Source: Owenia fusiformis
Taxonomy: Eukaryota; Annelida; Polychaeta; Sabellida; Oweniidae
Reading direction: 5' to 3'
DNA length: 64,000 nt
NCBI GenBank assembly: GCA_903813345.2
Contig: CAIIXF020000004.1
Span: 11,988,196-12,052,195 of the forward strand
A program made the position numbers and the translations under genes. Every line of letters starts with the position of its first letter. Within the stretch, counting starts at the first letter, position 1. The notes under the pieces are model-generated. The model was not told the origin of the DNA. It searched no databases and saw only the letters and a list, made by a program, of their open reading frames with translations. This document shows, piece by piece, positions 60,193 through 64,000 of this stretch.

Positions 60193-60900
60193 TGTAAGAT
60201 TTCTGTCTCCAAATAATAAAAAATTGAATTTCTGCATTGGAGTTTAAGTTTTGGAAACAGTTGAGAAATCCTAAGGTTTTTAGTCCTGCTAGGAGAGTGC
60301 ATCTTTCTTGTTGCAGCAGAGGGCAGTTTAAAAAAGTGATGTGTTGTTTGCTGTTTAGCACCACATACACAAAATGGGTAATTTACTGTCGCAAAGTTAT
60401 GGGCATATAGATGTGGTTTTAGAATCAGACCAGCTCTAAATCTATTAAACAAAATTTCAATTTTCCTTGTTATTGTCATAATCATTTTTGTATTAGAAAC
60501 AGGAGAGTCAGGGCTCCTATTTCCTCTTACTAAGCTTTTTAAATCTGGAGATTGGTTGGCATTTCCTGTCAGCGAATGGTATATCATTCCACAAGGTCAG
60601 AGTCCTGAGAATAGTTGATTTTTTTTAATGAATTACTTCGTACTATAGGAGAGGGAATTCTATAATGTCTAGGTTGACGTAGGGGCCTATTTTGAATATA
60701 CATTTTGATACTACATTTCTTGCAAGTGGAAAAGAAAATGACAACATAATCGAAACTCTCAACGAACAACTACGATCAACAAACGAATGGGCCAATATAT
60801 GGCAACTAACCTTCAACCCAGAAAAAACAGAAACAATGTTATTTACGAGAAAACACCAAAATAATGGACAATTTCAACTCAATTTCAATTTCAATTTGGC
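60193..60900. mobile_element. Internally inverted LINE fragment, copy 2
   Basis: Same layout and same frameshift as copy 1 (minus-strand tail 60690-60193, plus-strand reverse transcriptase piece from 60700). The shared junction shows that the inversion happened before the array was amplified. Confidence 0.7.
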
Positions 60901-62090
60901 CCAATACCCCCCCCCCCTGAGGGGCCTGATCACCATCAATACAACTTGATTAACAGCATTGCAATTATGCTTTAATGGGGATGTCTATCCACCTTATGTA
61001 ATGACAATATCATAATTTCAAATTTTAGGATATATATATTTGTCCACTGCAATGCCACTCGGTATAGTGCCGCTGGAGAATAGTGTATTGAATGGACATA
61101 CACATTAATTTATTCAATTAGATACCTAGCAGCAGTGGTTACCATGGCAACATCTGCTAGGGGTTACCCTTTGCATTCGTTCGACTTTGCTTCTCAAAAG
61201 AGAGCTTCGTCTTCAGTAGTTTTCGGTAGTCTTCGGTAGTTTTTAACCAGAGTCTGCGCGCAGGGTAGCTAGGGGTCCGCGGAGAAGCTAAATAATTACA
61301 AGAAACCAGGGAATAGTGTACCATGTAATGTTCTAAAAATTGACAGTTACTTTTTAAATTGTGTTTTCACATTGGTTGTCCTGGGGCCAATAATTGTGTC
61401 ATTTATTGTCTTATATATATATATTACATTTTATTTACTATAATGTTATATATTATACTCGAATGCTCCAGGGTTCTGGTAATGACGTCATATAGACATT
61501 TCTCAAACCACTTTATGTTAGAGTTACATAATTGGGGTATTCCATCCGAGTATATACTTGCAATCACCTTTCAGAGCATTTGAGGATATTATGAAATTGA
61601 TTTAATGTTAATTGAGAACTTTTGTTTCATTATATGAGTTATTATGTATTTGCAGGTCGTCTGTGCAAGGTGGCAAAAATAGGTATGGCAAGGGGTAAAG
61701 GAAAATTTAATATGTATTGGTGAGTGCAGGCACTGCCAACATTGGAGAAGTTCAACGGTCTACTGAAAATCGCCAGAAATAAGTGCCTCAAAGAATGGAC
61801 TATGTGATAATTTGATAAGGAATTCTATAGCAATTTATTTGTTTTACTTTTTGGATAGTTTTTAAATGCCTCAAAAATAGCCCAACTATATTTCTTAAGT
61901 CCTTAAGGATTGCAGTGCGTGTATCTGTAGAGAATTTTATCAATAAAATGTAATGCAATTTTGAATTCTGCATTTGTTTTTTCTCTGGCTAAATGCCTAT
62001 TTTAATGCAAATCTTGATTAATAAGTTCAACTTTGTTATACCAAACGTAGCCATTGTACCAATGCAAAACGTTCAGCGTCCAAGATACCC
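60901..62090. other. Anonymous part of the array unit, copy 2
   Basis: Near-identical to 57441-58620, differing mainly in the C-run length. No gene recognised. Confidence 0.5.
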
Positions 62091-62665
62091 AACCTTAGAC
62101 CTAAAGCCTCGTCATTGAACTGTTCATTATATATACCCGCGTTTCTAATATAACTGACCTAATAGTATATTAGGCGTAAGGTCTTAAAAACTAATGGTAT
62201 ACTCATATGTCTGATCTTAGACCTTAGGCCTTAGGTTTCTTGGTTTACATGACCTTAGGCCTAAGGTCTCACTAATGAATGGTTCCTTATACACCCGACC
62301 TTAGGCATAAGGTGTCTTTGATATATCAAATATTGTTAGCTGACCTTAGCCTAAGGTGTCATTAATGGTTTCCTAATACACTCGACCTTAGGCCTAAGGT
62401 CTCGTCAATATTCCGTTTCGTGATTTACATGACCTTAGGCCTAAGGTCTCATCAATGAATGGTTTCCTTATACACCCGACCTTAGGCCTAAGGTCTCGTC
62501 GATATACGTGTATATACCGTTTACATGACCTTAGGCCTAAGGTCTCAATAATGAATGGTTTAGTCATATTTCCTGACCTTAGGCCTAAGGTCTTATCATT
62601 GATAACTTCAATACACTGACCTTAAGCCTAAGGTATAAATGACATATAACAAACCTTAGGGGGGT
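62091..62665. repeat. Palindrome cluster, copy 2
   Basis: Same order and spacing as copy 1. One unit near 62577 is a perfect palindrome here (TGACCTTAGGCCTAAGGTC) where copy 1 has GCCCT at 59120, a single-base difference inside the centre of the word. Confidence 0.9.
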
Positions 62666-62832
62666 TAGTTGAGAATGTAACTGAAAAGTTGAGAACGTGA
62701 TCTACTTAATAAGGCAATTTATCTTCAAATAAAACGTAAGCAAAGTAGATTAGGGTCTCTGGAACACTTTTGTAAATAGTTTTCACAAGAAATTTTGTTT
62801 GTGAATCTCAAATTTTGTCTCCCCGATTTCAG

Positions 62833-62990
62833 TCATGAATTACGTCAACTTTGCCTGCAAACTTTTGGGATACGCTGTTATCCCCGGACGCCCAAACGCG
62901 TCAAGAGCACAAAGATACTTGAATGATCTTGATTGGACATCAGGTTGCAGAGAAATCGTACTTTTACTGAGTGGCTTCACGAAAAAATAA
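62833..62990 (+). pseudogene. Decayed DWTSGC exon, third plus-strand copy
   Basis: Reads as 34484-34641, including GAGCAC at the site that differs in the second copy, and has the same early stop. It lies in module M copy 3 (62703-63642). Confidence 0.65.
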
Positions 62991-63642
62991 AAAGGCTATA
63001 CGCCTCGTTCAGATATATTATATAATATACTTATTGGCTTGTTTACCATTATTCATTTTTTCAGATCACTATCGCCATGTCACCAAGACGACCGACTCTG
63101 TGGGAGGGCACTTTTAAAATCAATGTTGCTTTTAACCAATGTTAAAATACTAGGACATACCCGGCACACCATGGTACCACATATGTTACATTAAATGTTA
63201 TATGGCTCTGGCTACAGGTTGATATTATTGTTGTATGTGCCAAATATTTCATCTAGGATTCATCCTAGACATCATTTTATAAGAACTGTAATTATGGTGT
63301 CATTACCTTACATTTAAACCAGCCAGGTCTTATCGGTCAATTCACAACAGGAAGAAAACCCTTTAATTTTCGCCCAATGTGCCTCATTAATTTTTTTCAT
63401 TTCTTATTTACTCCGTACATATAAAAATACAAAAACAAGATTATTGCCTACGTTTTTCAACATTGTTGGCAATGTACAAAACATATCAAACTGAAAATAA
63501 TGGAAGTACAATAGATCAGGTCCATAATATAGATGGTGAGAAAAGTTAGAGGCATTCGGGGGGGGGGTGTTTAATCTAACATATCAAGAGCTAAACAGAT
63601 GTAATGGCTAACTATTTGAATAATTTGTTCATTCTCGATAAC

Positions 63643-64000
63643 TGTAAGATTTCTGTCTCCAAATAATAAAAAATTGAATTTCTGCATTGGAGTTTAAGTT
63701 TTGGAAACAGTTGAGAAATCCTAAGGTTTTTAGTCCTGCTAGGAGAGTGCATCTTTCTTGTTGCAGCAGAGGGCAGTTTAAAAAAGTGATGTGTTGTTTG
63801 CTGTTTAGCACCACATACACAAAATGGGTAATTTACTGTCGCAAAGTTATGGGCATATAGATGTGGTTTTAGAATCAGACCAGCTCTAAATCTATTAAAC
63901 AAAATTTCAATTTTCCTTGTTATTGTCATAATCATTTTTGTATTAGAAACAGGAGAGTCAGGGCTCCTATTTCCTCTTACTAAGCTTTTTAAATCTGGAG
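63643..64000 (-). mobile_element. LINE tail, copy 3, cut by the window end
   Basis: It repeats the minus-strand C-terminal part of the inverted LINE fragment with the same frameshift. The array continues beyond the window. Confidence 0.75.

Larger units (their letters stand above)
56735..64000. repeat. Tandem array, period about 3456 bp, cut by the window end
   Basis: Equivalent positions are offset by about 3450-3459 bp (for example 57233 and 60692, 57903 and 61359, 59247 and 62703). The first unit (56735-59246) lacks module M. The second (59247-62702) is complete, in the order module M, LINE fragment, anonymous stretch, palindrome cluster. The third begins at 62703 and is cut at 64000. Differences are mainly homopolymer lengths and rare substitutions. 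An assembly artefact cannot be excluded, but the scattered differences argue for real copies. Confidence 0.85.

Overview
The window is AT-rich eukaryotic DNA, almost certainly from a marine invertebrate (I cannot name the phylum). Protein evidence is split into short exons with consistent splice phases. The intergenic and intronic DNA is dense in foldback MITEs, decayed mariner elements, non-LTR retrotransposon pieces, minisatellites and long dispersed repeats. I found no bacterial-type operons, CRISPR arrays or confident RNA genes.

The best gene lies on the minus strand at 13862-4549. I could chain eleven coding exons by reading frame and splice phase. They encode a signal peptide, a partial trefoil (P-type) domain, a lamin-tail-like domain over two exons, two EGF modules, a short EGF-like piece, a 42-nt microexon, another EGF module and a C-terminal Cys/Trp-rich domain resembling DUF3011, ending in TAA. 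The exon that should finish the trefoil domain and link it to the lamin-tail exons was not found. The product looks like a secreted mosaic protein. Two other gene traces are on the minus strand: a terminal exon at 34060-33867 of an unrecognised family (motif DWTSGCREIV), and a spectrin-repeat-like set of exons at 48335-46303 with an in-frame stop.

Region by region: 1-4500 holds minisatellite and foldback elements. 4549-13868 is the mosaic gene with MITEs in its introns. 14441-17400 is a decayed mariner beside a minus-strand LINE, itself split by a MITE. 19905-21165 and 22377-23070 are tandem arrays. 23375-26047 is a large inverted-repeat region containing a TA-flanked palindromic element. 28495-30625 is a plus-strand LINE with a tRNA-like insertion. 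30733-33860 holds a DNA element and low-complexity repeats. 33867-35294 holds inverted copies of the DWTSGC exon. 35300-42050 is repeat-rich DNA including a recent hAT-like MITE. 42057-43335 is a minisatellite open on both strands, and 43377-44919 is a second mariner relic with a nested insertion. 45197-52560 carries the spectrin-like exons among repeats, then alternating inverted 72-bp arrays. 52985-54460 is nested inverted repeats.

The most unusual structure is the tandem array from about 56735 to the window end, with a period of about 3456 bp. Each full unit joins a decayed copy of the DWTSGC exon, an internally inverted (twin-priming type) LINE fragment, an anonymous stretch, and a cluster of about twelve near-perfect copies of an 18-bp palindrome, GACCTTAGGCCTAAGGTC. 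Copies are nearly identical, so amplification looks recent. The array runs off the right edge.
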